Of a stretch of 64,000 bases of DNA, positions 16,669 to 26,485 are shown piece after piece. Position 1 is the first letter of the stretch. Every line of letters starts with the position of its first letter. The stretch is from assembly GCF_013410035.1 (NCBI RefSeq), contig NZ_JACCBW010000001.1, positions 124,001 through 188,000 of the forward strand, written 5' to 3'. The position numbers and the translations under genes were made by a program. The DNA comes from Nocardioides cavernae. GTDB lineage: Bacteria; Actinomycetota; Actinomycetes; Propionibacteriales; Nocardioidaceae. Below the pieces are notes generated by a model that was not told the origin of the DNA, did no database searches, and saw only the letters and a list, made by a program, of their open reading frames with translations.

Positions 16669-19600
16669 CTACGGTCGGCGTACGGCTCCCGTCAGCTGGA
16701 GCGTTCGGCGATCGTCCTCGACGACCACCCGCTTGGCGGGGACCTTCACCGGCTTCGTCCGGACCTTCACCGGCGCCCTGCCGGGCGCCGTGGCCGTCAC
16801 CAGGACCGAGAGCTTCGCGCCTGCCATGCGTCGGGTGATGCGGATCGCCCGCTTGGTCTGGCCCTTCAGCTTCTTCGACCCGGCGAACCACTGATAGGTG
16901 ACCTTCACCTGTGTGCTCCACGTGCCCGGGCTGACGCTCAGCGTGGCACCGACCTGTGCCTTGCCCGTGACGCGAGGTGCGTCGACCACCCGCACGGGAG
17001 CGGGCGTGGGAGTCGGGGTCGGCGTGGGAGTCGGCGTCGGGGTCGGCGTCGGGGTCGGCGTCGGGGTCGGCGTCGGGGTCGGGGTCGGCGTCGGGGTCGG
17101 GGTCGGCGTCGGGGTCGGCGTGGTGCCCACGTCCGCCAGCACGGCGTCCTTCCCGGCGACGACCGACCCGGCGGACACGACCACGTCGGTGGCCGCCGCG
17201 AGCGTCGCGACGTCGTCCCAGAACTCCGCCACGTAGGCGTCGTCGTCCTGTGGCGCGAGCTCGATCCGGTAGGTGCCCGACGGCAGGGGGCCGACCCGGT
17301 AGGTGCCCGAGCCCCACGCCGTCCGCACCAGGTCGAAGCCGCCGGACGGGGTCCGACGCCAGACCCGGGCGTAGGTGCCCACGTCCTTTCCCCGGACGTC
17401 GGTGACCCGGCCGGTGATGGCGGCCCCGACCTCGAGCGTGGCGTCCACACCGAGCCGTTCGGTGCCGGCGGCGAGGGTCACGGAAGCAGCGGAGGAGATC
17501 GTCGGGGCGCCCGGGTGGTACTGGTCGGCGTGGTCGCCCTCCTCGTCGAAGAACCCGATGCGGTACGTACCGGCCTTCAGGCCACCGAGGCGGTACCGGC
17601 CCTGGGAGTCGGTCGAGGCCCATCGGGTCTCGTTCCACTCCTCGTTCTCGGGATCGAAGGTGAACGCCGCCACCGACACGTCCACCATCGAGGCGCCCGA
17701 CGACGACACGACGCGACCGCTGATGCCCGCGGAGCGGGACAGCCGGGCGTCCGCCACGATCGGCTCGCCCGTGGATCCGACGACCAGGTCCTCCGCTTCC
17801 TCGAGCTCGGCGACGTCGTCGTAGTACTCCGGAGCGACGAGTCCCCGCTCCCGGTCCTCGAACCCCACGCGGTAGGTGCCCTGCGCGAGCCCCCTCACGG
17901 CGTACCGACCGGTCGCGTCGGTCTGCACGGTGCGGACCGTGTCCCAGTAGCCCCAGTACGGGTCCTTCCGGTGAACGGTGACCCTGATGCCGGAGAGCCC
18001 GGTCCCGTCATCACCGGTCACCCGCCCCGTGAGCGACGGAGAGCGCCGATCCACCACGGTGCCGTCGATCCCGGCGACCGCGCCTCCGGCCAGCAGCACG
18101 ACGTCGGTCGCGGACTCGACAGTGGCAGCGTCCTTGTAGAAGGCAGGCGAGTAGGCGTCGGTGTCGTCCCACGACCAGTCGTCGAAGCCGACGCGGTAGG
18201 TGCCGGGCGGGAGCCCCTCGATCTCGTAGCGCCCACCGCTGTAGGTGCTGTCGGAGGCCGCCTTCTCCCATGATCCCCCGACGTTGCGGTACGCGGTGAC
18301 CTCGACGTCAGCCGAGGCCCCCTCGCTGTCCAGCACGGTCCCGGCGATCGATCCGGTCCCGACGAGGGAGGCGTCGATGCCCGTGCGCTGCTGACCTTCA
18401 GCGAGGTCGATCACCCGCGCACCCGATGCGGAGTAGGCGCCTTCCCAGAACTCCGAGGCCAGGTCAGGCCAGGAGCCCTGCGGGTCGAACTTCACCCGGT
18501 AGCGGCCCGCGGGAAGACCCGGGACGCTGTACCCGCCAGCAGCGTTGGTGCGGGCCCAGGCCTGCTCGGACCACGAGCCTGCTGTCGGGTCCAGCAGCTG
18601 CACCCTCACGGTCACGCCGCTCTCGGGCGCGCCGGTCGGGCCGGTGACGGTGCCGCGCACCGCGGCACCCATTCCCAGCTGCGCGTCCTTGCCCGAAACG
18701 GTCTGTCCAGTCGTCACGACGACGAGCGTCGCCTGCGACTGGTGGACCCGGTCGTCCCAGTACTCCGCGGCGTGGACGCCGGACGGGTCCGAGAACGCCA
18801 GCCGGTACGTCCCCGGGGCCAGGCCCGCCACGTCGTAGCGACCCGAGGCATCGGTCGAACCGGTGAAGCTCGGGCCGTACTCATCCGGGTCCTGCGCGAC
18901 GAACGTCGCAGCCACCCGGATGTCGCGCAGGGCGGCACCGCTGGGCCCTGTCACGGTGCCCGTGATGTGCGCGCGGTCGGTCAGGACGGCGTCGATGCCG
19001 CTCACGTCCGCCGCCCCGAGCACGACGTCCTGCGCCGCCTGCACGCTCGCTGCGTCGTCGTAGAACTCCGGTTCGTAGCGCTCGGAGTGGAACCCGATCC
19101 GGTAGGTGCCAGCGGCCAGGTCGGGCAGGCTGTAGGCGCCAGACGCACGGGTCCGTGCCGACCCCGCCCATGACCACGCTCCGTCGCGCATCCGGTAGGC
19201 GGTGACCGTCACATCGTCCGCGGGGGCGCCACCTTCGCCTGTCACGACTCCCCGGATGGCCGGCGCGGCCGTCCGCGCCCAGTCGACTCCTGGACTCGTC
19301 TGCTCCTTGGCAAGCACGATGTCCGTTGCGTCCTCGACCGTCGTCGCCTGGGGCCAGTAGCGCGTGGTGCTGGACGACCGGTCGTAGAAGCGCACGCGGT
19401 AGGTCCCGGCGCGCAGCTGGTCGAGACGGTAGCCGCCCGTGGCATCGGTCCCGACGCTCGACACGTCGCGCCACTCCCCCTGGGCGTTGCGGCGCATCGC
19501 CGCCACGGACACCCCGGCCAGGCCGGCCTCGCCCTGCGAGACCCGTCCCGTGATGACCGAGGGCCGGTGCAGCTCGGCGTCCTTGCCGGTGACCACCGCA

Positions 19601-20865
19601 CCGGCCGAGACCTCGAACGTCGAGGCGGAGTCGAGCGACTCCTTGTCGTCCCAGTACTCCTGGAGCAGCCCGCTGTCCCAGGCCGGGTAGAACTGCAACG
19701 TGTAGGTGCCCGCGGGGAGGCCGACCAGCTCGTACCTCCCGTCGCTGGTCGACCTGGAGCCCAGGCTCGACCAGGTGTTCCGTGCTGTACGTCGGTACGG
19801 CGTCACCGTGCCCTCGACCGGCTGCCCGTCCGCGGAGCGGATGGAGCCTCTGATGGTGGAGCCGGCCGCGAGGGCGGCGTCGATCCCGGTGCGCGTGCTG
19901 TTGGGCGCGAGCACGATGTCGGTGGCGTCCTCGACGTCGAGCGCGTCGTCCCAGTACTCCTCGACCATGGTGCCGAGCGGGTTCATGAAGCGCACACGGT
20001 AGGTGCCGGAGGTCAGCCCCTTGAGGTCATAGGTGCCGTCGGGCCCCGTCCAGGCGGACGCAGCCTGCAGCCAGTTGCCCGACGCCGGGTTGCGGACAGT
20101 GGCCCAGACCAGGATCCCGGAGCGTGGCACGCCCGCATGCGTGACGGTGCCACGGATGTGCGACCCGGGGGCCACCGTCATGTCTCGTCCCGAGACGGTG
20201 ACCCCAGCACTGACGGGGACGTCGTCGGCGAGCTCGACGAGCGGCTGGTCGCGGAAGAACTCAGGGGCGTTGACCCCGTTCAGGTCCTGCACACCGATCC
20301 TGTAGATGCCGACCGGCAACCCGGTCACGGCATAGGTGCCGCCGGCCTGGGTGGTCGTCGCCTTCGCGTAGTACCAGGCCGATCCGTCCCCGCTGCGCCG
20401 GTAGACGGTCACCTGCGCGTTGGCCACGCCCGCCTGGGCCGTCGTCACCACCTTGCCCGTGATGCTCGACCCCTTGGCCAGCGTCGCCCCGATGCCCGAG
20501 AGCGTCGTCCCGGCTTGCACCGTCACGACCTCGGCGTCGTCGGAGGTGGTCGCGTCCTCCCAGTACTCCTCGAGGTGCTCCGAGCTGTCGCTGGGGCTGA
20601 AACGGACCTTGTACTCCCCTGCCGGGACGTCCTCGACGGCGTACGCGCCCGTGGAGTCCGTGGACGCATAGAGGTAGGGGCCGCCGTTGTCGGCACCGAA
20701 GACCGACACGGACGTGCCCGGGGCCGGAGCGCCGTTCGCGAGGGTGACGATCCCAGTGACCCGACCGGTGGTCGGCGTCGGCTCAGCCGCCGCCGGTGCG
20801 CCTGCCAGGAGCAGCAGCCCCACGGCCCCTGCCGACCATCTGACGGCACGCGACTCTTCGTGCAT
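16669..20865 (-). CDS. Giant secreted protein with 12 carboxypeptidase-regulatory-like repeats
   Basis: This 1398-aa protein begins with a signal peptide ([18 protein letters not shown]) and good ribosome binding site AGGAG 7 nt before ATG 20865. It contains about 12 repeats of roughly 95 residues. Each opens with a motif like ITGRVTG, passes through a YAVTGLPAGTYRVGF-like centre, and closes with EYWDD...ATDVVL. This is the CarboxypepD_reg/prealbumin-like beta-sandwich seen in SdrC-like adhesins and stalks. A Thr-Pro linker of about 20 units follows, then a C-terminal Ig-like domain ([13 protein letters not shown]). There is no LPXTG motif or membrane anchor, so it may be released or held non-covalently. 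Adhesion or a surface scaffold is the likely role. Confidence 0.8.
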   Translation of the reverse strand: MHEESRAVRWSAGAVGLLLLAGAPAAAEPTPTTGRVTGIVTLANGAPAPGTSVSVFGADNGGPYLYASTDSTGAYAVEDVPAGEYKVRFSPSDSSEHLEEYWEDATTSDDAEVVTVQAGTTLSGIGATLAKGSSITGKVVTTAQAGVANAQVTVYRRSGDGSAWYYAKATTTQAGGTYAVTGLPVGIYRIGVQDLNGVNAPEFFRDQPLVELADDVPVSAGVTVSGRDMTVAPGSHIRGTVTHAGVPRSGILVWATVRNPASGNWLQAASAWTGPDGTYDLKGLTSGTYRVRFMNPLGTMVEEYWDDALDVEDATDIVLAPNSTRTGIDAALAAGSTIRGSIRSADGQPVEGTVTPYRRTARNTWSSLGSRSTSDGRYELVGLPAGTYTLQFYPAWDSGLLQEYWDDKESLDSASTFEVSAGAVVTGKDAELHRPSVITGRVSQGEAGLAGVSVAAMRRNAQGEWRDVSSVGTDATGGYRLDQLRAGTYRVRFYDRSSSTTRYWPQATTVEDATDIVLAKEQTSPGVDWARTAAPAIRGVVTGEGGAPADDVTVTAYRMRDGAWSWAGSARTRASGAYSLPDLAAGTYRIGFHSERYEPEFYDDAASVQAAQDVVLGAADVSGIDAVLTDRAHITGTVTGPSGAALRDIRVAATFVAQDPDEYGPSFTGSTDASGRYDVAGLAPGTYRLAFSDPSGVHAAEYWDDRVHQSQATLVVVTTGQTVSGKDAQLGMGAAVRGTVTGPTGAPESGVTVRVQLLDPTAGSWSEQAWARTNAAGGYSVPGLPAGRYRVKFDPQGSWPDLASEFWEGAYSASGARVIDLAEGQQRTGIDASLVGTGSIAGTVLDSEGASADVEVTAYRNVGGSWEKAASDSTYSGGRYEIEGLPPGTYRVGFDDWSWDDTDAYSPAFYKDAATVESATDVVLLAGGAVAGIDGTVVDRRSPSLTGRVTGDDGTGLSGIRVTVHRKDPYWGYWDTVRTVQTDATGRYAVRGLAQGTYRVGFEDRERGLVAPEYYDDVAELEEAEDLVVGSTGEPIVADARLSRSAGISGRVVSSSGASMVDVSVAAFTFDPENEEWNETRWASTDSQGRYRLGGLKAGTYRIGFFDEEGDHADQYHPGAPTISSAASVTLAAGTERLGVDATLEVGAAITGRVTDVRGKDVGTYARVWRRTPSGGFDLVRTAWGSGTYRVGPLPSGTYRIELAPQDDDAYVAEFWDDVATLAAATDVVVSAGSVVAGKDAVLADVGTTPTPTPTPTPTPTPTPTPTPTPTPTPTPTPTPTPTPTPTPAPVRVVDAPRVTGKAQVGATLSVSPGTWSTQVKVTYQWFAGSKKLKGQTKRAIRITRRMAGAKLSVLVTATAPGRAPVKVRTKPVKVPAKRVVVEDDRRTLQLTGAVRRP
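16998..17122. repeat. GC-rich microsatellite coding a Thr-Pro linker
   Basis: On the plus strand the tract is built from GGCGTC and GGGGTC hexamers, mostly alternating with a 12-bp period. On the coding (minus) strand it is an alternating ACG/ACC-CCG/CCC run encoding about 20 Thr-Pro pairs. Because codon pairs are 6 bp, slippage would change linker length without breaking the frame. Confidence 0.8.
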
Positions 20866-21140
20866 GGCGCGGCTCCTTCACCCCACAACGCCGGCGCTCT
20901 GCACGGACTGGCAGCAGGCTAGGGATCCGCACGCTCCCGCGGCACCGTTTTCACAGACCGGTGTCGGCGAAAGAAGCCGCGCCCCGTGATGGTGGCCTGG
21001 GCGAGCCCCTCATCCTTTCGTCACCACGTCATCCCTTGGGACCCCCGGCGCACCGTTCGCCGTCCGTCGCGTCAGGGGAACCCTTACGTTCCACGGCGTG
21101 GGGTTGCCGTTCGGGCGGCCCGCAACACCCGAGGAGAACC

Positions 21141-21782
21141 ATGAAGAAGCGTCACATCGCAGGAGCGGTCGCCGCAGCCGCGCTGTTCACGACGGTCGGT
21201 GGCGTGGGGGCCACCGCCGCCGACCTGATCGGTGGCAAGGACATCGCCGGCGACGCGATCGCCAGCCGCCACATCGCCGACGGCACGATCAGGATGAAGG
21301 ACATCTCCGACGGCGCCCAGGGCAAGCTCCAGGGGACCGCCGGCCCGCAGGGACCTGCCGGCGCCAAGGGCGAGAAGGGCGACAAGGGTGCCCAGGGCCC
21401 CCAGGGCGAGCAGGGCGAGAGCGGCGTGCTCGGCGCCTACTACGCCGTCGCGTTCTACAACGCCGGCGACACCAACGCGGGCGCGATCGCCACCGTCGCC
21501 TGCAAGGCGACCACCGACGTCGCGATCTCCGGCGGCGTGCAGGTGCTGGGCATCGAGCCGGGCGCCAACACCCGCAACACGCCCGTCTCGTCGTCGTTCC
21601 CCGGCCGCATGGACTGGACGACCTCGGCCCCGCGGCCGGACCGCCTCGACGGCTGGATCGTGCAGTTCGGCGGCAACGCCGGCGAGGTGCAGGACAGGTC
21701 CCCGCTGAAGACGAAGATCTGGGCGCTCTGCGTGCCCGGCGCGTCGATCCCGGTCGAGCAGACCTACGCGCAGGTCAGCTGA
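21141..21782 (+). CDS. Secreted collagen-like protein
   Basis: A 213-aa protein from ATG 21141 with ribosome binding site GAGGAG. A signal-like N-terminus (MKKRHIAGAVAAAALFTTVGG) is followed by an Ala/Asp/Ile segment (DIAGDAIASRHIADGTI). A short collagen-like stretch of about ten Gly-X-Y triplets comes next (GPQGPAGAKGEKGDKGAQG). The C-terminal domain of about 120 residues has two Cys (VACKATTD, WALCVPG) that could pair. Many actinobacteria have such proteins; a trimeric surface protein is likely, with unknown partner. The long upstream frame before 21141 is not supported. Confidence 0.75.
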   Translation: MKKRHIAGAVAAAALFTTVGGVGATAADLIGGKDIAGDAIASRHIADGTIRMKDISDGAQGKLQGTAGPQGPAGAKGEKGDKGAQGPQGEQGESGVLGAYYAVAFYNAGDTNAGAIATVACKATTDVAISGGVQVLGIEPGANTRNTPVSSSFPGRMDWTTSAPRPDRLDGWIVQFGGNAGEVQDRSPLKTKIWALCVPGASIPVEQTYAQVS

Positions 21783-21799
21783 CGCCTGCAGCGAGCGCA

Positions 21800-21836
21800 C
21801 GACGGCCCCGGAGCATCGCTCCGGGGCCGCCGTCGT
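21800..21836. terminator. Strong hairpin between convergent genes
   Basis: GGCCCCGGAGC (21804-21814) pairs with GCTCCGGGGCC (21818-21828) around ATC, extended by ACGAC and GTCGT outside. It lies between the collagen-like gene stop (21782) and the serA stop (21849). It has no long T-run but is symmetrical, so it could end transcription from both sides. Confidence 0.7.
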
Positions 21837-21848
21837 GTCCGGCCGAGA

Positions 21849-23444
21849 TCAGGACAGGTCGACCGCGCGCACGGCCACGGCCTGCATCGCGACCTCGATC
21901 TCGCCGAGGGTGTCGGCGGGGATCGCCGAGTCGACGCTGAGTGCGACGAGCGCGGCACCGCCCTTGTCCTGGCGCGAGACCTGCATCCCGGCGATGTTCA
22001 CCTCGGCGTCGCCGAGGATCCCGCCGATGGTGCCGACCATGCCCGGACGGTCCTCGTAGGTGAGGAACGCGAGGTGGGTGGTGGGCTCGATGTCGACGTC
22101 GAAGCCGTTGACCTCGACGAGCCGCTCCTTCTGCCCGATGCCGATCAACGTCCCGCTGGCCGACACCTGGGTGCCGTCCGCGAGCGTCCCGCGCAGGGTG
22201 ATCAGGTTGCGGTGGTCGGGGCTCTCGGCCTCGGTCACGAGGCGTACCTCGGTGCCGCGCTCGGCCGCGAGGAGCGGCGCGTTGACGTAGGAGACCTGCT
22301 CCTCGACGATGTCGGCGAACACGCCCTTGAGCGCGGCCAGCTCGAGCACCTTGACGTCGTGCTCGGTGATCTCGCCGCGGACCTCGACGTCGAGCTGCTG
22401 GGCGACCTCGCCGGCGAGGGCGGTGAAGACCCGGCCGAGCTTCTCCGTCAGCGGGATGCCGGGGCGTACGTCCTCGGCGATGACGCCGCCCTGGACGTTG
22501 ACCGCGTCGGGGACGAGCTCGCCGCTGAGGGCGAGGCGGACCGAGCGGGCGACGGCGATGCCCGCCTTCTCCTGCGCCTCGTCGGTGGAGGCGCCGAGGT
22601 GCGGGGTGGCGACGACGTTCTCGAGCTCGAAGAGCGGGCTGTCGGTGCAGGGCTCGCTGGCGAAGACGTCGAGGCCGGCCGCGGCGATCTGACCGGTCTT
22701 GAGCGCGTCGTAGAGGGCGGCCTCGTCGACGATGCCGCCGCGCGCGGCGTTGACCAGGACCAGGCTCTGCTTGGCGGCGGCGAGCTGGTCGGCGCCGATG
22801 AGCCCGACCGTCTCGGGCGTCTTGGGCAGGTGCACGCTCATGAAGTCGGACTCCGCGAGCAGGGTGTCGAGGTCGACGAGGCGTACGCCCATCTGCGCGG
22901 CGCGCCCGGCCTGGACGTAGGGGTCGTAGGCGATGACCTTCATGCCGAACGCGCTGAGGCGCTGGGCGACGAGGACGCCGATGCGGCCGAGGCCGACGAT
23001 GCCGACGGTCTTCTCGTAGAGCTCGATGCCGGTGTACTTCGAGCGCTTCCACTCGCCGTTGCGCAGTGCGGCGTGGGCGGGGCTGATGTGGCGCGCCGCG
23101 GCGAGCATCAGCGCGACGGCGAGCTCGGCGGCGCTGACGATGTTGGAGGTCGGCGCGTTGACGACCATCACGCCGGCCTGGGTGGCGGCCTTGACGTCGA
23201 CGTTGTCCAGGCCGACCCCGGCGCGGGCGACGACCTTGAGGCGATCGGCGGCTGCGAGCGCCTCCGCGTCGACCTTGGTCGCGGAGCGGACCAGGATCGC
23301 GTCCACGCCGACGATCGCGGGGAGCAGCTCGGCGCGGTCGGCGCCGTTGGAGTGCCGAATCTCGAAGTCCGGCCCGAGCGCCTCGATCGTGGCGGGGCTG
23401 AGCTCTTCGGCGATGAGTACGACAGGCTTCGACGGTGCGTTCAC
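21849..23444 (-). CDS. serA: D-3-phosphoglycerate dehydrogenase
   Basis: The 531-aa enzyme oxidises 3-phosphoglycerate to 3-phosphohydroxypyruvate, the first step of serine biosynthesis. Start is GTG 23444. An N-terminal substrate domain surrounds the NAD-binding fold (VGIVGLGRIGVLVAQRL) with catalytic-region motifs (NAARGGIVDE, PHLGASTDEAQ). The length matches the long actinobacterial form with an added allosteric-substrate-binding domain and a C-terminal ACT domain (LTYEDRPGMVGTIGGILGD). That form is inhibited by serine in Mycobacterium; regulation here is inferred. Confidence 0.95.
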   Translation of the reverse strand: MNAPSKPVVLIAEELSPATIEALGPDFEIRHSNGADRAELLPAIVGVDAILVRSATKVDAEALAAADRLKVVARAGVGLDNVDVKAATQAGVMVVNAPTSNIVSAAELAVALMLAAARHISPAHAALRNGEWKRSKYTGIELYEKTVGIVGLGRIGVLVAQRLSAFGMKVIAYDPYVQAGRAAQMGVRLVDLDTLLAESDFMSVHLPKTPETVGLIGADQLAAAKQSLVLVNAARGGIVDEAALYDALKTGQIAAAGLDVFASEPCTDSPLFELENVVATPHLGASTDEAQEKAGIAVARSVRLALSGELVPDAVNVQGGVIAEDVRPGIPLTEKLGRVFTALAGEVAQQLDVEVRGEITEHDVKVLELAALKGVFADIVEEQVSYVNAPLLAAERGTEVRLVTEAESPDHRNLITLRGTLADGTQVSASGTLIGIGQKERLVEVNGFDVDIEPTTHLAFLTYEDRPGMVGTIGGILGDAEVNIAGMQVSRQDKGGAALVALSVDSAIPADTLGEIEVAMQAVAVRAVDLS

Positions 23445-23589
23445 AGCGGGGTCCTCGGGTGATCATGGGATGTGCGGGGACTGCACGACGCTGTGCTCCG
23501 CCCACACTACCCGCGACGCGGGCGGGCGTCCCAGCGCCCCAGCATCCGGACGGCAGCCGGGCGTCGTACCCCACCCCTACGATCCACAT

Positions 23590-24162
23590 ATGGGCGCGAT
23601 GGACGACGCGGAGCAGCTCGAGCCGGCCACGGTCGAGGACTGGAGCCGGTGGCTGCGCGAGCACCAGGACCAGCCGGGCGGCGTGTGGCTGGTGAGCCCG
23701 CGCAGGGCCGCGGAGCGGGCGTTCTCCTACGAGGACGCCGTGGTCGAGGCGCTGCGCTTCGGCTGGGTCGACTCGACGGTCAGGCCGGTCGACGACCGGC
23801 GCTCGATGCAGTGGTTCGCCCCGCGTCGCCGCGGCAGCATGTGGACCCGCATCAACAAGGGCCGGGTGGCCCGGCTCGAGGAGGCGGGGCTGATGGAGCC
23901 GGCCGGTCTCGCCGCCGTGGCCGTCGCCAAGGAGACGGGCATGTGGACGCTGATGGACGACGTCGAGGACTGCGTCGTGCCCGACGACCTCGCCGCCGCG
24001 TTCGACCGCTTCCCCGGCGCCCGCGAGCACTGGGACTCCTGGTCCGCGTCGGCGCAGAAGCTGATCCTCACCTGGATCGTGCTCGCCAAGCGTCCCGAGA
24101 CCCGCGCGACCCGGGTGGGGACGACGGCCGAGATGGCAGCGCGGGGCGAGAAGTCCCGCTAG
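23590..24162 (+). CDS. YdeI/OmpD-associated family protein
   Basis: A 190-aa soluble protein. The pattern VEDWSRWLREHQDQPGGVWL, then YEDAVVEALRFGWVDS, then QWFAPRRRGSMWTRINK is characteristic of the YdeI (Bacteroides/Bacillus) and OmpD-associated family. The C-terminal AQKLILTWIVLAKRPETRATR also fits. Biochemical function is unclear; some members affect resistance to cationic peptides. Start ATG 23590. It is divergent from serA and convergent with the DsbA-family gene. Confidence 0.8.
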   Translation: MGAMDDAEQLEPATVEDWSRWLREHQDQPGGVWLVSPRRAAERAFSYEDAVVEALRFGWVDSTVRPVDDRRSMQWFAPRRRGSMWTRINKGRVARLEEAGLMEPAGLAAVAVAKETGMWTLMDDVEDCVVPDDLAAAFDRFPGAREHWDSWSASAQKLILTWIVLAKRPETRATRVGTTAEMAARGEKSR

Positions 24163-24198
24163 ACCCGGGCCGCCAGGACCGCCGTGCCGCTCTGGCTG

Positions 24199-24912
24199 TC
24201 AGATGGCGCAGCCGTCGGGTCCGCAGGCCTCGCCCGTGTCCCCGGTCGCGAGGACCTGGATCGCCGGGCGCGACTCCGACCACGCCCGCTCGAACACCTG
24301 CGTGAACACCTCGGTGGGCTGGGCGCCGGAGACGCCGTACTTCTCGTCGACGACGAAGAACGGCACGCCGCTCGCGCCGTAGGCCTGCGCCTGCGCGACG
24401 TCGGCGTGGACGTCCTCGGTGAACTCGGTCCCGGCCAGCACCTCGTCGAGGCGGGTCGCGTCGAGCCCCTCGGCGAGACCGACCTCGCGCAGCACCTCGG
24501 GGTCGGCGACGTTGCGGGCGTCGGTGAAGTACGCCCGGAGCAGCGCCTCCTTCACCCGGCCCTGCAGCGCGTTCCCGCCCTGCTCGTGGGCGAGGTGGAT
24601 GACGCGGTGCGCGTCGACGGTGTTGAGGTGGAGCGTCTCGGCGAGGCGGTAGACCAGCCCCTCCTCGGCCGCCACGGCCTCGACCCGGTCCTGCATCTGC
24701 TGCGCGCCCGCGGGCGACTGGCCGTACTTGCGGGCGAGCATCGCCGCGGTCCCCTCCGTGGGCACGGCGGGGGCGCCGGGGTCGAGCTGGTAGGAGCGCC
24801 AGTGCACCTCCACCTCGTCGGCGTGCTCGAACGCGGCCAGCGCGTTCTCGATGCGACGCTTGCCGATGTAGCACCAGGGGCAGACGACGTCGGACCAGAT
24901 CTCGATCTTCAC
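24199..24912 (-). CDS. DsbA-family thiol-disulfide oxidoreductase, FrnE type
   Basis: A 237-aa cytoplasmic protein (no signal peptide) with the thioredoxin active site CPWC at residues 11-14 (WSDVVCPWCYIGKRR). A helical insertion and cis-Pro in SGVPFFVVDE follow. The length and layout match FrnE/2-hydroxychromene-2-carboxylate isomerase-like proteins. The C-terminus ends in a second Cys pair, CGPDGC, seen in Deinococcus FrnE-type proteins where it takes part in thiol exchange. It probably handles disulfides or a quinone-like substrate in the cytoplasm. Confidence 0.85.
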   Translation of the reverse strand: MKIEIWSDVVCPWCYIGKRRIENALAAFEHADEVEVHWRSYQLDPGAPAVPTEGTAAMLARKYGQSPAGAQQMQDRVEAVAAEEGLVYRLAETLHLNTVDAHRVIHLAHEQGGNALQGRVKEALLRAYFTDARNVADPEVLREVGLAEGLDATRLDEVLAGTEFTEDVHADVAQAQAYGASGVPFFVVDEKYGVSGAQPTEVFTQVFERAWSESRPAIQVLATGDTGEACGPDGCAI

Positions 24913-24952
24913 GACCGGCCCAACACCGGTCCCGACCCGCCTGTTCCCGGCC

Positions 24953-26425
24953 TCAGGACTCCTGGCGCCGGACGGTGCCGCGGCGCAGGGCGTACCCCAG
25001 GACGAGACCGATGAGCAGGGCGACCAGGACGCCGAGGTTGGCGAAGGCCCAGGCGCCGTCGCGGCCGCCGAGGCCGAGCGGGCCGAGGAGGTAGCCCTGC
25101 CAGTTGTTCCACGAGGCGTCGTCGGAGAACGAGTTGATCACCAGCCCCCAGCCGACGAGCGAGGCGAGCACCATGGTGCCGATGGCGGCCCAGTCCCACG
25201 CGCCGTAGCGGCCGCGGCCGTCGAACAGGGCGTCCTCGTCGTAGTCGCGCCTGCGCAGCGCGAGGTCCGCGATCATGATCCCGGCCCACGCGGCCAGCGG
25301 CACGCCGAGCGTGATCAGGAAGCTCTGGAACGGGTTGATGAAGTTCTCGGCGACGAAGACGACGTAGATGGTGCCGAGGGTCAGCAGCACGCCGTCGACC
25401 GCGGCCGCCTGCGGGCGCTTCAGCCTCACCCCGAGCGAGAGCAGCGTGAGGCCCGAGGAGTAGATGCCGAGCACCGCGCCGCTGACCAGTGACAGGATCG
25501 CGGCCAGCAGGAACGGGACGAGGAACCACGTCGGCAGCAGCGTGGCGAGGGTGCCGATCGGGTCGGCCGCCACCCCGTCGAGGATCTCGGTGGACGAGCC
25601 GGCCAGCGCGAGGCCGAAGAGCACCAGGACGACGGGGGCCAGGGCGCCGCCGAAGGTGTTCCACGCGACGATGGAGGGCCCGGGCGCGGTGCGCTTCTGG
25701 TAGCGCGACCAGTCCGCGGCGATGTTGATCCAGCCGAGGCCGAACCCGGTCATCACCATCACCAGCGCGCCGATCACCGACTGCGTCGAGCCGGCCGGGA
25801 TGGCCTGCACCGCCGTCCAGTCGACGTCGTCGAGGGTGAGGGCCATGTAGAGCACCGTGACGATGCCGGTGACCCACGTCAGCAACGACTGCATCCGCAT
25901 GATGATGTGGTAGCCCGCGACGCTGGCGGACACGATCAGCGCGGCCACCACGACGGCGGCGACGACCTTGGTGCCGGTGCCGCCACCCCATCCGAGACGG
26001 GTGAAGACCGTCGACGTCGCGAGCACGGCCAGGATGGCGAGGAACGTCTCCCAGCCGATCGACACCAGCCACGAGATCACGCCGGGCACCTTCTGGCCCT
26101 GCACGCCGAACGCCGCGCGGCTGAGGATCATCGTCGGTGCGGACCCGCGCTTGCCGGCGATGGCGATGATCCCGCAGAGCAGGAACGACACCACGATGCC
26201 GACGACCGAGACGAGCACGGCCTGCCAGAACGAGATCCCGAAGTAGAGGACGAACGAGGCGTAGCTCAGCCCGAAGACCGACACGTTGGCCGCGAACCAC
26301 GGCCAGAACAGGTCGCGCGGACGGGCGGTGCGCTCGGACTCCTCGATGATCTCGATGCCGGTGGTCTCGACGCCGAGGCGGCGCGTCTGCTCGAGGCCCG
26401 GGGCGGGGGCCGCAGTGTCACTCAT
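24953..26425 (-). CDS. NCS1-family nucleobase permease (purine-cytosine permease type)
   Basis: A 490-aa protein with 12 hydrophobic segments. Start is ATG 26425 (MSDTAAPAPG). FWPWFAANVSVFGLSY near the first membrane helix and GKRGSAPTMILSRAAFG are NCS1 signatures. The family imports cytosine, purines, allantoin or hydantoins with H+ or Na+. No catabolic gene nearby shows the substrate. It is upstream of, and in the same direction as, the DsbA gene (40 bp). Confidence 0.85.
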   Translation of the reverse strand: MSDTAAPAPGLEQTRRLGVETTGIEIIEESERTARPRDLFWPWFAANVSVFGLSYASFVLYFGISFWQAVLVSVVGIVVSFLLCGIIAIAGKRGSAPTMILSRAAFGVQGQKVPGVISWLVSIGWETFLAILAVLATSTVFTRLGWGGGTGTKVVAAVVVAALIVSASVAGYHIIMRMQSLLTWVTGIVTVLYMALTLDDVDWTAVQAIPAGSTQSVIGALVMVMTGFGLGWINIAADWSRYQKRTAPGPSIVAWNTFGGALAPVVLVLFGLALAGSSTEILDGVAADPIGTLATLLPTWFLVPFLLAAILSLVSGAVLGIYSSGLTLLSLGVRLKRPQAAAVDGVLLTLGTIYVVFVAENFINPFQSFLITLGVPLAAWAGIMIADLALRRRDYDEDALFDGRGRYGAWDWAAIGTMVLASLVGWGLVINSFSDDASWNNWQGYLLGPLGLGGRDGAWAFANLGVLVALLIGLVLGYALRRGTVRRQES

Positions 26426-26485
26426 GTCCGCATCGTCGCGCACCGGTGCCGTCCGGGCCAGCACCGCCCCGTCCGGAGGAGGGCG

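Noticed and set aside
16898..17236. Plus-strand frame with Gly-Val repeats
   Set aside because: It is the reverse complement of the Thr-Pro linker of the giant secreted protein and has no start context.
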